From a virus, in the IMG/VR virus record IMGVR_UViG_3300032282_000916, positions 1-33,500 of that record: a stretch of 33,500 bases of DNA. The stretch is one strand, 5' to 3'. Position numbers and translations under genes: made by a program. The notes under the pieces were generated by a model. That model had not been told where the DNA came from. It ran no database searches and saw only the letters and a program-made list of their open reading frames with translations. Shown here one piece after another: positions 23,487 through 30,725 of this stretch; position 1 is the first letter of the stretch, and every line of letters starts with the position of its first letter.

Positions 23487-23972
23487 CTATTGTATGTTTA
23501 AGGTGGATAGCTTAAATTGACGATCCTGATAACGTCGTAGTCTTGCGACAATACCATCCAGTTCAGTTGTTAATACTTGCTGTTTAGCAAGGTCCTGCTG
23601 CAATTTATGAGCATATATTATCCTCATATCCATATTTTTAGTAGAACCGCATAGCTTTTTATGCAAAAGTATGTCAAAACTAACCCCACCTAAAGATTTA
23701 TCCAAAAAGTCTATTCTAATCGCATCAGAGAAATCCTGTCTTTTATCTGCGGTTATCCAAGCCACCGCATTTTTTAAGGTATTGAAACTCCTAATAGAAT
23801 CGTCAGTTTGTCTACAAACATGAAATAGCCCTTTCTTTTTAGTAATTATGTATTTCCCAAATAAGGTATATTCCCCATTTTCTGATTGAATAACTATTGT
23901 AGAGGAAATTCTTTTTAGTAATTTCGGGTCTACAATACGAACTAACGCTTCATATAATTCTGAATCATTCAT
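23487..23972 (-). CDS. Conserved T4-like virion-region protein, unknown
   Basis: 161 residues. It overlaps the upstream gene by 8 nt, so the two are probably coupled. It has a small beta domain (GEYTLFGKYIITKKKGLFHV) followed by helices (TLKNAVAWITADKR) and a Lys/Gln-rich coiled-coil-like C terminus (KLQQDLAKQQVLTTELDG, RLRRYQDRQF). Similar proteins appear to be conserved in cyanophage-type genomes next to the gene upstream. No enzymatic motif. A structural or assembly role is likely from context only. Confidence 0.7.
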   Translation of the reverse strand: MNDSELYEALVRIVDPKLLKRISSTIVIQSENGEYTLFGKYIITKKKGLFHVCRQTDDSIRSFNTLKNAVAWITADKRQDFSDAIRIDFLDKSLGGVSFDILLHKKLCGSTKNMDMRIIYAHKLQQDLAKQQVLTTELDGIVARLRRYQDRQFKLSTLNIQ

Positions 23973-24423
23973 GACTTAATACCTCAAAGTATATATTACG
24001 TAGCTCTGGACTAGTATCTAAAAAGTTAGGTAATTTATCCCATTCCCCTAACCCATTAATCATAGGTACATCATCACAATCAGAATATAATTCACCTAAT
24101 TCAGTTATTCCATCAGCAAATACACTGATATGATTAATACTAAAATCAAATACCCAACCATTACATTCTTCTTCATGTTGTTCAAATAGAAATCCAAAAT
24201 TATTACTTTTTGAAAATAATATCTTATTAGGCGTTGTGTTAGATATCTCCTCAGGCTGACTACGAAGTGATATAACTTGTAGTATAGTATCAAAATTGCA
24301 TTGTGAATTTCTCTTTTTTTGCCAATCTAGTTGTTGGGCTACATCAGAATTATTATTAGCCCTGCGATTTAATATTCCGGTTTTTGTTATATTGAAAAGA
24401 GTATGGCAGCGTATTCTATACAT
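23965..24423 (-). CDS. Conserved T4-like protein (MYRIRCHTLF family), unknown
   Basis: 152 residues. The N terminus MYRIRCHTLFNITKTG, the segment QCNFDTILQVISLRSQPEEI, FGFLFEQ, WVFDFSINHISVFADG and the C-terminal EWDKLPNFLDTSPELRNIYF form a pattern I associate with a well-conserved but unnamed family of environmental T4-like phages. There is no other Met until late in the protein, so ATG 24423 must be the start. It has no Shine-Dalgarno and lies 5 nt after a perfect TATAAATA, which predicts a leaderless or nearly leaderless late mRNA. Confidence 0.75.
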   Translation of the reverse strand: MYRIRCHTLFNITKTGILNRRANNNSDVAQQLDWQKKRNSQCNFDTILQVISLRSQPEEISNTTPNKILFSKSNNFGFLFEQHEEECNGWVFDFSINHISVFADGITELGELYSDCDDVPMINGLGEWDKLPNFLDTSPELRNIYFEVLSHE

Positions 24424-24438
24424 AACACTATTTATAGA
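24415..24438 (-). promoter_or_regulatory. Perfect T4 late promoter TATAAATA bracketed with the start codon
   Basis: TATAAATA (24429-24436, minus) is the exact T4 consensus. TCTATA/TATAGA (24433-24438 and 24415-24420) form a 6-bp inverted repeat; the 12-nt loop holds the rest of the promoter and ATG 24423. The predicted transcription start coincides with the ATG. Confidence 0.6.
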
Positions 24439-24440
24439 GG

Positions 24441-24473
24441 TTAAAAAGCCCAGAATAAATCCGGGCTTTTTAA
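24441..24473 (-). terminator. Rho-independent terminator after the 117-aa structural gene
   Basis: Perfect 11-nt arms TTAAAAAGCCC/GGGCTTTTTAA with an 11-nt loop (its outer CC/GG may extend it). It ends the minus-strand unit at 24490 and insulates the TATAAATA promoter just downstream. Confidence 0.8.
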
Positions 24474-24489
24474 ATTCAAACTAAATGAA

Positions 24490-24843
24490 TTAGTTTGTGA
24501 ATGTTGCGCCGTTTGATGTAGTTCCACCAGTAGCTGTATCTAGTGTGCCGGTTGTCCAAGCACCAACTGGATAAACACCAATTGCAATAGTATCAGTACC
24601 GGTATCAGTTACTTCATATAGATGAATCGTAGCTAATTGTTGAATAGCATTGATACATGTTGCTAAAACAGTACCGTCTGTTGCTAGGCTAGCCAATGCA
24701 ATAGTGAAAAACTCTAGCTTTGGGCCTTGTGGTTGTACTGTTAATGCAGATGATACTGCATTTACTGCACCTACAGTGTAGGCTGCTGCATCTAAGTTCA
24801 TTACTGGTTTAAAGTCACCGTGTACTCTAGTTGTGTATGCCAT
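24490..24843 (-). CDS. Small beta-rich structural protein, probably abundant
   Basis: 117 residues, Ala/Thr/Gly-rich with alternating beta strands (EFFTIALAS, TIHLYEVTD, TIAIGVYPVG) and no Cys pairs beyond one residue, typical of a phage virion protein such as a decoration or minor capsid protein. It stands alone between its own late promoter (24888-24895), a good Shine-Dalgarno AAGGA, and a strong terminator (24441-24473). That arrangement suggests high independent late expression. No specific family recognised. Confidence 0.75.
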   Translation of the reverse strand: MAYTTRVHGDFKPVMNLDAAAYTVGAVNAVSSALTVQPQGPKLEFFTIALASLATDGTVLATCINAIQQLATIHLYEVTDTGTDTIAIGVYPVGAWTTGTLDTATGGTTSNGATFTN

Positions 24844-24865
24844 GTTCGTATTCCTTGTAAAAGTT

Positions 24866-24895
24866 GAAGCCTACTGCTTCATATTAATATTTAGT
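24866..24895 (-). promoter_or_regulatory. Late promoter ACTAAATA and leader hairpin
   Basis: ACTAAATATTAATATG (24888-24895 for the octamer) is followed by a GAAGC/GCTTC hairpin (24866-24880) in the leader, then AAGGA and ATG 24843. Confidence 0.5.
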
Positions 24896-24924
24896 CCTGG
24901 TATAAAAAAATACTGGTCTAGCCA

Positions 24925-26076
24925 CTATCTTCCGGCTAGATTCTGCCGGCTAAATCCCATACGATTGACTAATTTGATTCCCTGACTAACGAATCCTTCT
25001 TGGGTTTGAGTTCCGTCTTGTAGATATCCTTTGATTGGGCTACTCTCAGCCGCAATATCAAGTTGTTTTACAACCGTCATTTTGAGGTTATATAACTCAA
25101 TCCATAGTAGAAATATAGATTTTACCCCTGCTTGATTTTGTTTCAAATACTCAGTAAGTTTACCCTTCATACTATCAGTCATAGGACGTGCTTTAAAGTA
25201 ATCATAGAAATCTTGTAACATATTAGATAGATTTCCCGACACAATCTTTTTATTAATGAATACTGTAAACAACATATTAAATTGGCTACGTGACTGAGGG
25301 GCATTATTCATTAATTGATCTATTGCAGGACCATACAGTTTTACGGCTTTTTGTGCTTTAGCAAACACAGTTTTGGGTATTTTTAGTTTAGGTACGATAG
25401 GCATTGCTGCAGGAACAATAGCAACATCACTTATATTTTTTAAATTACCTAAAGTACCATTTAATGATTGTGCTTGCTGCACATTATTAGCTTGAGGTGC
25501 TAGATATTGATGTACTGCTATACCACCCTTTTTCCCGGTAATTAGTTTACCCATATCACTATCAGCTTCTACTGTATATGTAATACCTTTTGGATTGGCA
25601 CGGAAAGTATATAGCCCGTTTTTCTCTTGTAAAGGCTGACTGAATAACAAATCGCCCCAATAAAATCCAGTTCCTGAATAAGATTTTTGTAATCCCGGCC
25701 ATATAGAAGCAATGATTTGATGTAATTGACTACGATCTATTCCTCTAGCCGCATCATATTGTTCGAAGGCTTTTGGACTAGTTACGTGACCACTACCATC
25801 TGCTTTATTAAACATATGTTTATCACAGACGATAAATTTCTTATCTATTCCACACCCAAATATAAGTGCGGGATAACCGTCCCATTTAATAGTAATTGAT
25901 TTGGGATTATTAATTGTTTCGATAATTGCAGTTATAGCACGAGATGCACCTGCACTACCGCCCGAAAATACCAAATCTTCAGGATGCTCTACGTGTGCTT
26001 TAGTTAATTCAACCTCTTCATTAATCGATGCAATGGTATTGGTTAATTTGCGTAAATATTCAGAATCATTATGCAT
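24925..26076 (-). CDS. KWDG nucleotidyltransferase-like protein
   Basis: 383 residues. Residues 31-75 contain HPEDLVFSGGSAGASRAI and then strand-loop ITIK64-W-D-G67-YPALIFG, which looks like motif I (KxDG, nucleophilic Lys) of the covalent nucleotidyltransferases (DNA/RNA ligases, capping enzymes). A strand FYWGDLLF (138-145) could be motif III with Asp in place of Glu; a YTVEADSDMGKL segment (167-178) and GGIAVHQYL (184-192) may correspond to motifs IV and V. Residues 195-383 are mostly helical and unrecognised. I recall unnamed phage proteins of this kind. Its ATG lies 1 nt after the stop of the internal-protein candidate upstream. Whether it is an active ligase is unknown. Confidence 0.7.
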   Translation of the reverse strand: MHNDSEYLRKLTNTIASINEEVELTKAHVEHPEDLVFSGGSAGASRAITAIIETINNPKSITIKWDGYPALIFGCGIDKKFIVCDKHMFNKADGSGHVTSPKAFEQYDAARGIDRSQLHQIIASIWPGLQKSYSGTGFYWGDLLFSQPLQEKNGLYTFRANPKGITYTVEADSDMGKLITGKKGGIAVHQYLAPQANNVQQAQSLNGTLGNLKNISDVAIVPAAMPIVPKLKIPKTVFAKAQKAVKLYGPAIDQLMNNAPQSRSQFNMLFTVFINKKIVSGNLSNMLQDFYDYFKARPMTDSMKGKLTEYLKQNQAGVKSIFLLWIELYNLKMTVVKQLDIAAESSPIKGYLQDGTQTQEGFVSQGIKLVNRMGFSRQNLAGR

Positions 26077-26077
26077 T

Positions 26078-26839
26078 TTACGTTCCGGCTCTAGCAGAAA
26101 ATGCCGAATCTATTTTAGCTTGTTGATCTACTTTAGTTTGGGTGGCCTGTTGAACGGGAAGTAAGCCGGCTTTAGGAGCTGCTGGTGTTTTACCGGTCGT
26201 GATAGCCTGACGTAATTCAGCATACTTAGCTGGATCCAATTTATATAATATCCCTAGGGCAGCTAATGCAATTGCTCTTAGATCATCTGCATTATCTTCT
26301 TGATTAAGTGTTTTTATTGTTTTTAGTATTTGCTCAGTCGAAGAGGTAAGTTCCGGAGCAGGTGTTACACCCGCTGCAGGTGCAATACCAGTATTAGCAG
26401 GATTTTGTTTATTTTGTTTATTCTGTTTATTTTTGTTATTCTGTTGATATGGGGTAATACCTTGTTGTAACCCAACTGCATGTAGGAAATTAGCTAATTT
26501 ATCGATAGATGCAGTACTGTATTTTTGTGCGGTTGCATCTGCTGCGATCTTTGTTAGGGCAGCTTCTTGCGCCGGCGTAAATGCACCTAATCTATTTTTC
26601 TGTGCATATGTTTTTACATATTGTGTCAAATCGACAGGAATTCCAGCTTGATTCGATGATGTAATTAATCCTTTAACCTCATCACGTATCGTGGCTAAAA
26701 AATTCTGACTAGTGGCAGCACGATCCCTAGTAGCCGCATCTTGTTTAGTTGCGGCGTAAGCAGCATCTTTACCTAACCCAGTTAATGCATATAGTGCTTT
26801 GGCTCCAAAGCCGGCTTCGCTAATTTCTCTAATTTTCAT
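26078..26839 (-). CDS. Probable internal head protein with capsid-targeting-like N terminus
   Basis: 253 residues. It begins MKIREISEAG, a short basic/hydrophobic leader ending in a gp21-type site I6-S-E|A9, like T4 internal proteins. The next part, FGAKALYALTGLGKDAAYAA, is an Ala/Gly-rich helix. Residues 45-125 are helical (TFTPAQEAALTKI-type segment, DKLANFLHAVGLQ). A low-complexity NKQ linker (134-148) is encoded by a 9-nt tandem repeat. The C-terminal domain (165-215) is helical. It overlaps the upstream gene by 11 nt and is followed 1 nt later by the KWDG protein, so the two may work or be packaged together. Confidence 0.72.
   Translation of the reverse strand: MKIREISEAGFGAKALYALTGLGKDAAYAATKQDAATRDRAATSQNFLATIRDEVKGLITSSNQAGIPVDLTQYVKTYAQKNRLGAFTPAQEAALTKIAADATAQKYSTASIDKLANFLHAVGLQQGITPYQQNNKNKQNKQNKQNPANTGIAPAAGVTPAPELTSSTEQILKTIKTLNQEDNADDLRAIALAALGILYKLDPAKYAELRQAITTGKTPAAPKAGLLPVQQATQTKVDQQAKIDSAFSARAGT
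26403..26447. repeat. Five tandem 9-nt units in a coding linker
   Basis: Units on the plus strand: TTTTGTTTA twice, then TTCTGTTTA, TTTTTGTTA and TTCTGTTGA. They encode the Asn-Lys-Gln linker of the internal-protein candidate. The in-frame unit length allows copy-number change without frameshift. Confidence 0.75.
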
Positions 26840-27074
26840 TATTCTTCCTTAAACTATTGGAAAAACGACTTTGGTCCTTAGATTTAATAGCATTTAATAG
26901 CTTTCTTTCTAAAACCTGAGCTTTCTCAGAATCATATGTCTTGTTAATCATTTCCAATAGATTAATAGCACTGGTAATGATATTGTGGGCGCGACTTTCT
27001 ATGACATGTTTAATATCACGATTGGCACCTATGTCCTGTAATTCTTCTAAGAGGCTACGAGTCTTTTTCTGCAT
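26829..27074 (-). CDS. Small conserved helical protein, unknown
   Basis: 81 residues from ATG 27074 (83 from ATG 27080). An in-frame GTG at 27101 falls in the late promoter GATAAATA, so it is not the start; CGGA is 7 nt before ATG 27074. The protein begins MQKKTRSLLEELQDIG and has helices through HVIESRAHNIITSAINLLEM and a Lys/Arg-rich C terminus. Similar small proteins sit near helicase genes in cyanophage-type T4-like genomes. The function is not known; it overlaps the internal-protein candidate downstream by 11 nt. Confidence 0.7.
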   Translation of the reverse strand: MQKKTRSLLEELQDIGANRDIKHVIESRAHNIITSAINLLEMINKTYDSEKAQVLERKLLNAIKSKDQSRFSNSLRKNNEN

Positions 27075-27091
27075 AATCATATCCGTTGTAT

Positions 27092-27099
27092 TATTTATC
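27092..27099 (-). promoter_or_regulatory. Late promoter GATAAATA at the end of the helicase gene
   Basis: GATAAATAATAC on the minus strand covers the helicase stop codon (27098-27100). It would give late expression of the 81-aa protein, the internal-protein candidate and the KWDG protein, separate from early helicase expression. Confidence 0.6.
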
Positions 27100-28525
27100 A
27101 CTTTTTCAGATTGTTAAGCAGTGATTTTAGCTTACTACCCTGAACATCTGCTACTACTTTTTTGTCACTATCTTCAATATATATCCCGTCACCCACAGGA
27201 GTAACATTTGAACTAGGTTTTAATCTATTCATAATGTCATTAGAACTAGGTTGAGGATTATAGCTATTTGCCCCATCCCCGCCCTCATCGGTAATCCGCA
27301 TAGTTTCAATATTATATTCTAAATCTATTTTCTTACCAACGCCAGTTGAACTACGAGATTTCATGCACTGAATTTGATACTTTCCGCGCTCTCTCATACT
27401 ACGGCTAGTAAATATACCAAATACGTTATCTGCTGTGTTGATTTTACTAATACCACCTGATATATGACTATGATCAAATTCGATCTCTTCTACCGCAGAA
27501 CGATTTAACTGTGAAGCAGTAACAAATAACACGTTTAATTCTTTTGCTAAGTTACGTAATTCTTCACTAACATACTTATCCTTAACAAATAAATCATTAG
27601 GACTGACTTTTACTGATACTGGCATTACTAAATCTAAGTAATCAACCATAACAAAATCTACTTTGATACCGGTTTGAATTTGTACTTCCTTCAAGTATGC
27701 TCTAATATCATTGACATTTGATTGTGCTGGTAAACCCTTTACCCGATATTTACCGGCTTTTTTACCCGCCATCATAACCTTAAGAGTAGCTTGTTCGATA
27801 TCTTTACGAATTTCTTTTGTACCCATACTTGTTAACATCGCATCTGTACGTAGTGAAGTTAATTCTTCTGATAGTTCTAATGTGATATAGACACCGCTTA
27901 ACCCAACTTGTAACCAATTTAGGGCCAGATTCATCATCACAAGTGATTTACCTGAACCTGATCCTCCCGCAAAGATATTTAATTCTCCCCGGCTCATCCC
28001 GCCATACAGAATCGCATCCATCTGAGGCCATCCAGTTGATACTTGTCCGCCTGAATTAAAATACTTATTGATTCGGGTTGCCGGATCATAGAAGTAATCT
28101 GTACCCATATCTTTTTGTAAGCTGATTTGTACCGCATCTTTGATGAGCTTTTCAACTGGAGAAAAATCACCCTTTTCTAATAGGTCTGCTGATTTTAAAA
28201 TAGCACGTTCAAGTTCTTGACGTTTAGTAAATGCCTCAAACTCATCAAAAAACCATTCATAGTGCCCTTCAGTTATTTCAGGAACCGTCTCAATATCTAT
28301 CCCAGTTACAGCCTTAATCTGTGTAGAATCAGGCAAGATTTTATATTTGTCAGTATGTTCTTTAAACAATTCCGCTACCGGACGTAATACTCTATCAAAG
28401 TTCTCACTGTTCATGATATTCATTACGCGGGTATACAATTCTGCATTTGTAATCATCATACGCAGAAATAGCTTTTGTACGTCTACTGTGTAATCTAACT
28501 GCTTTTTAGAATCCTGTTTTACCAA
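27098..28525 (-). CDS. 41: Replicative DNA helicase (T4 gp41, DnaB-like)
   Basis: 475 residues, matching T4 gp41 (475). It is a hexameric 5'-3' helicase that travels on the lagging strand with gp61 primase. The N-terminal helical domain (1-130) is followed by the RecA-like core: STGWPQMDAIL, Walker A G187-GSGSGKS194, an ITLELSEELTSLR segment, Walker B FVMVDYLDL (291-299), and the ASQLNRSA motif with a GGISKINTADN loop. The start is TTG 28525 with a strong Shine-Dalgarno (AAGGA, 6 nt spacing) inside the end of the primase gene; no ATG occurs before residue 23. It overlaps the primase gene by 20 nt. Confidence 0.93.
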   Translation of the reverse strand: MVKQDSKKQLDYTVDVQKLFLRMMITNAELYTRVMNIMNSENFDRVLRPVAELFKEHTDKYKILPDSTQIKAVTGIDIETVPEITEGHYEWFFDEFEAFTKRQELERAILKSADLLEKGDFSPVEKLIKDAVQISLQKDMGTDYFYDPATRINKYFNSGGQVSTGWPQMDAILYGGMSRGELNIFAGGSGSGKSLVMMNLALNWLQVGLSGVYITLELSEELTSLRTDAMLTSMGTKEIRKDIEQATLKVMMAGKKAGKYRVKGLPAQSNVNDIRAYLKEVQIQTGIKVDFVMVDYLDLVMPVSVKVSPNDLFVKDKYVSEELRNLAKELNVLFVTASQLNRSAVEEIEFDHSHISGGISKINTADNVFGIFTSRSMRERGKYQIQCMKSRSSTGVGKKIDLEYNIETMRITDEGGDGANSYNPQPSSNDIMNRLKPSSNVTPVGDGIYIEDSDKKVVADVQGSKLKSLLNNLKK

Positions 28526-29480
28526 TTTTCTTCCTTTGCATTTCTAATTTAATTTTGCTCATAGTAGCAGATTGCAATATACTTAGTAGGGTAGGGAATT
28601 GTCCGTACTTAATCACCGCATCATTGACATCCTTAACACCAATATCCCATTCTGGAATACTAACACTATATCCAAATTCTAATGCGCGATCTATTATATC
28701 TAGCCCTGTCTTATCTCTGTCAGGTACTATAATTATTCTTCTGTTTAATTGGGCTAGCAATTGTGCTTGTTCAGTGCTTATTGTATTATGCATTAATGCA
28801 CATCCGTTAATACTTAAGGCATCGAATATTCCCTCAGTAACTATGCATACCTGCCAATTTGGTTTCTGAAAATCATATCCAAATACATAGCCCGGCTCTT
28901 GTATATTAATAAACTTTGGTATTCGATTATCTAGAAATCTACTTGTATATCCTACCAACTTACCTCTATACATATATGGGATAATAATTCTGTTTGCCAT
29001 TCTACCTGGTTCGTTTGGTGTTACTGCGAATGGTAAAATGTTTGGATCAACTTTTCTCTTTAAGAGATAATCTATGTAGACCGTATGTGCTATATTTTGT
29101 TTATCTAATGGTTCACTATCAGGTAACTCATGAGTTTTAAACTTTATTGTTTCACGCTTATATTTGGGCTGAGTGAAATCTAACAAATCTTTTTGCTGTA
29201 GACTTTCTAGGCTCCATCGTTGGATTTGCATACTATCTATACCCAACCAACCCATAAACTTTTTAGTTTTATCTCCGATACTTCGCCCTAAGGTAAAACT
29301 ACAGCTATATCCGCAATTGAAGCAATGCATAACCCAATTATTACCGTCTAGTTTTAACCCGCCGCGAGAACGCTTATCTGATCGATGTCCTCGTTTATCA
29401 CAACATACGGCATTGAAACTATACCATCCACTATGAGATAGTTTTTTTCTTCCCGGTATTAAAGACATAATATCAAACAT
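28506..29480 (-). CDS. 61: DNA primase (T4 gp61-like, DnaG type)
   Basis: 324 residues (T4 gp61 is 342). It makes RNA primers with gp41. Zinc ligands C27, H32, C53 and C56 form the N-terminal zinc-binding domain (C26 is adjacent). A linker and catalytic core follow: IIIPYMYRGKLVGYTSR (166-181), then the TOPRIM fold with T215-E216-G217-IFDA and D254-R-D256-KTG. Two starts are possible: ATG 29480, which coincides with the transcription start of a sigma70-like promoter, and ATG 29468 (MSLIPGRKK). Neither has a clear Shine-Dalgarno. The second removes only four residues and lies in the arm of a 9-bp inverted repeat. Confidence 0.9.
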   Translation of the reverse strand: MFDIMSLIPGRKKLSHSGWYSFNAVCCDKRGHRSDKRSRGGLKLDGNNWVMHCFNCGYSCSFTLGRSIGDKTKKFMGWLGIDSMQIQRWSLESLQQKDLLDFTQPKYKRETIKFKTHELPDSEPLDKQNIAHTVYIDYLLKRKVDPNILPFAVTPNEPGRMANRIIIPYMYRGKLVGYTSRFLDNRIPKFINIQEPGYVFGYDFQKPNWQVCIVTEGIFDALSINGCALMHNTISTEQAQLLAQLNRRIIIVPDRDKTGLDIIDRALEFGYSVSIPEWDIGVKDVNDAVIKYGQFPTLLSILQSATMSKIKLEMQRKKIGKTGF

Positions 29481-29515
29481 ACTACTATTTTAGCAGGATA
29501 TTATGAAGAAATCAA
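29466..29515 (-). promoter_or_regulatory. Sigma70-like promoter in a 9-bp inverted repeat over the primase start
   Basis: TTGATT (29515-29510), 17 nt, TAAAAT (29492-29487) on the minus strand. Perfect 9-nt arms CATAATATC/GATATTATG (29497-29505 and 29466-29474) bracket the -10; the downstream arm contains the second ATG (29468). The expected start of transcription is the A of ATG 29480. Confidence 0.6.
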
Positions 29516-29529
29516 TAGATATTGGAGAA

Positions 29530-30273
29530 TTATCTGATCATTAGGGTAGAAATATTTCCACCGGTACTATTAGCAAACTCTACTTTAATATAAGGATGAT
29601 ATCCTTCAATAAAGTATCCAACTGTACTGGATGTATTTGCATATGTTTCACTAGTTATATCATACCAATCAGTGTTTGGGAGAGTGGATCCCCGAACAGT
29701 CACATTACCGGTATAACTATCCAATCCTACTTGTACCGTAGCATAAGGAAGATCAGGGCCGGATACTACACTACTATTATAAGTCACACTATGGGTGATG
29801 TTTGGAGTAGGATGTGATGGGATTTGGATAGAAGTTGCTGGAATAAACGAAGGGAATACACTATTAACTACTTGAATAACACCGCGAGCCCCTGCATCTG
29901 AATTAACAAAAACAGGTAATTCACCTTCATTTATTTCTAATGAATATGAACACAATTCTGGATTTACCATTGATAGTTCTGCTGAGGTGACCTCTAATTG
30001 GGCCAAACCCTTAAGAGCCAACAATATTGTTAATTCCTTACGGAAAAATACTTCAGATCCGTTGTAGCTGATCAATCTAAAACTAATAGTTTTGCCCGTT
30101 AAATCGACTGGTTTTTGCTCTTGATTTAGAAATTGAAACTGAATCTTGTTACTTACACCTTTGTTTAACTTCAAATTATTAGCATACATGATATTATATC
30201 TCCTAGCCGAAGTACCGGAATACAACACCACTGTTTGTCTTGGTATGTAAGAATAAACTGTTGTTGAATACAC
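29530..30273 (-). CDS. BppU-like/immunoglobulin-like structural protein
   Basis: 247 residues. Residues about 33-130 (NLKLNKGVSNKIQFQFLNQE then PVDLTGKTISFRLI, and a LEVTSAELSMV segment) follow the pattern of the N-terminal Ig-like domain of baseplate upper proteins (BppU) and similar tail proteins. The rest (about 140-247) is beta-rich, with a VQVGLDSYTGNVTVRGS strand pair and a C-terminal strand KVEFANS. It is probably a baseplate or fibre-associated protein. The start is GTG 30273, with AAGGAG 7 nt upstream; no ATG occurs before residue 29. It stands alone, between a divergent late promoter and the primase promoter. Confidence 0.7.
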   Translation of the reverse strand: MYSTTVYSYIPRQTVVLYSGTSARRYNIMYANNLKLNKGVSNKIQFQFLNQEQKPVDLTGKTISFRLISYNGSEVFFRKELTILLALKGLAQLEVTSAELSMVNPELCSYSLEINEGELPVFVNSDAGARGVIQVVNSVFPSFIPATSIQIPSHPTPNITHSVTYNSSVVSGPDLPYATVQVGLDSYTGNVTVRGSTLPNTDWYDITSETYANTSSTVGYFIEGYHPYIKVEFANSTGGNISTLMIR

Positions 30274-30291
30274 TGGATGACTCCTTTCTTA

Positions 30292-30299
30292 TATTTATT
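30292..30299 (-). promoter_or_regulatory. Late promoter AATAAATA before the BppU-like gene
   Basis: AATAAATATAAGAAAGGAG on the minus strand runs straight into the Shine-Dalgarno and GTG 30273. It is divergent from the promoter at 30328-30335. Confidence 0.6.
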
Positions 30300-30327
30300 A
30301 CAAATAATATAATACAATCTACTTATG

Positions 30328-30335
30328 AATAAATA
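30328..30335 (+). promoter_or_regulatory. Late-promoter-like AATAAATA, near-leaderless
   Basis: AATAAATATACC lies 9 nt before ATG 30345. A T4-type start about 6 nt downstream gives a leader of only about 4 nt without Shine-Dalgarno. Confidence 0.45.
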
Positions 30336-30344
30336 TACCTATAT

Positions 30345-30725
30345 ATGCTGCATAAAGATTTCTTTGATCGACTTACTGAAAATCATCCATTCATAACGGT
30401 GTGTTCCTACGCCAACCAAGATTATGTCGGTATCGTACAGAACCGAGATGATATAGTAACTACTATCTATGACTACGGTTCTATAGTCAATCCTATATTA
30501 CGCGAAAGATTTTTAGAATTAGGTGATATTTGGTGGTGGGAAAGTAATCGTCTAGTCCCAATAAACATGTTTCTAAAGACCGAATGGGGTGATTTTAAGC
30601 CATATATTAGAACATTTAACAATAAAAGTCTAATAATACTGCATGGGCCTATCTGTAGTATGCTAGAACTCAATAAACGTAAGAGTAAGCGTAAATCTAT
30701 TACCCTAGTCAAGCGTATCAGTTAA
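30345..30725 (+). CDS. Conserved T4-like protein (LHKDFF...WWWESN family), unknown
   Basis: 126 residues. The start LHKDFFDRLTENHPFITV, the central LELGDIWWWESNR then PINMFL, and the basic C terminus (KRKSKRKSITLVKRIS) form a pattern shared by an unnamed family of T4-like phages. Compact alpha/beta, basic at the end, no catalytic motif; possibly nucleic-acid-binding. It is a lone plus-strand gene between minus-strand blocks, and its 3' end overlaps the convergent mini-DnaE gene by 21 nt. Confidence 0.75.
   Translation: MLHKDFFDRLTENHPFITVCSYANQDYVGIVQNRDDIVTTIYDYGSIVNPILRERFLELGDIWWWESNRLVPINMFLKTEWGDFKPYIRTFNNKSLIILHGPICSMLELNKRKSKRKSITLVKRIS

Noticed and set aside
26403-26447. Possible CRISPR or regulatory direct repeats
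   Set aside because: The five 9-nt units are contiguous without spacers and encode a low-complexity Asn-Lys-Gln linker.
26829-27101. Longer form of the 81-aa protein starting at GTG 27101
   Set aside because: The extension again reads the GATAAATA promoter as codons; ATG 27074 or 27080 is downstream of CGGA.
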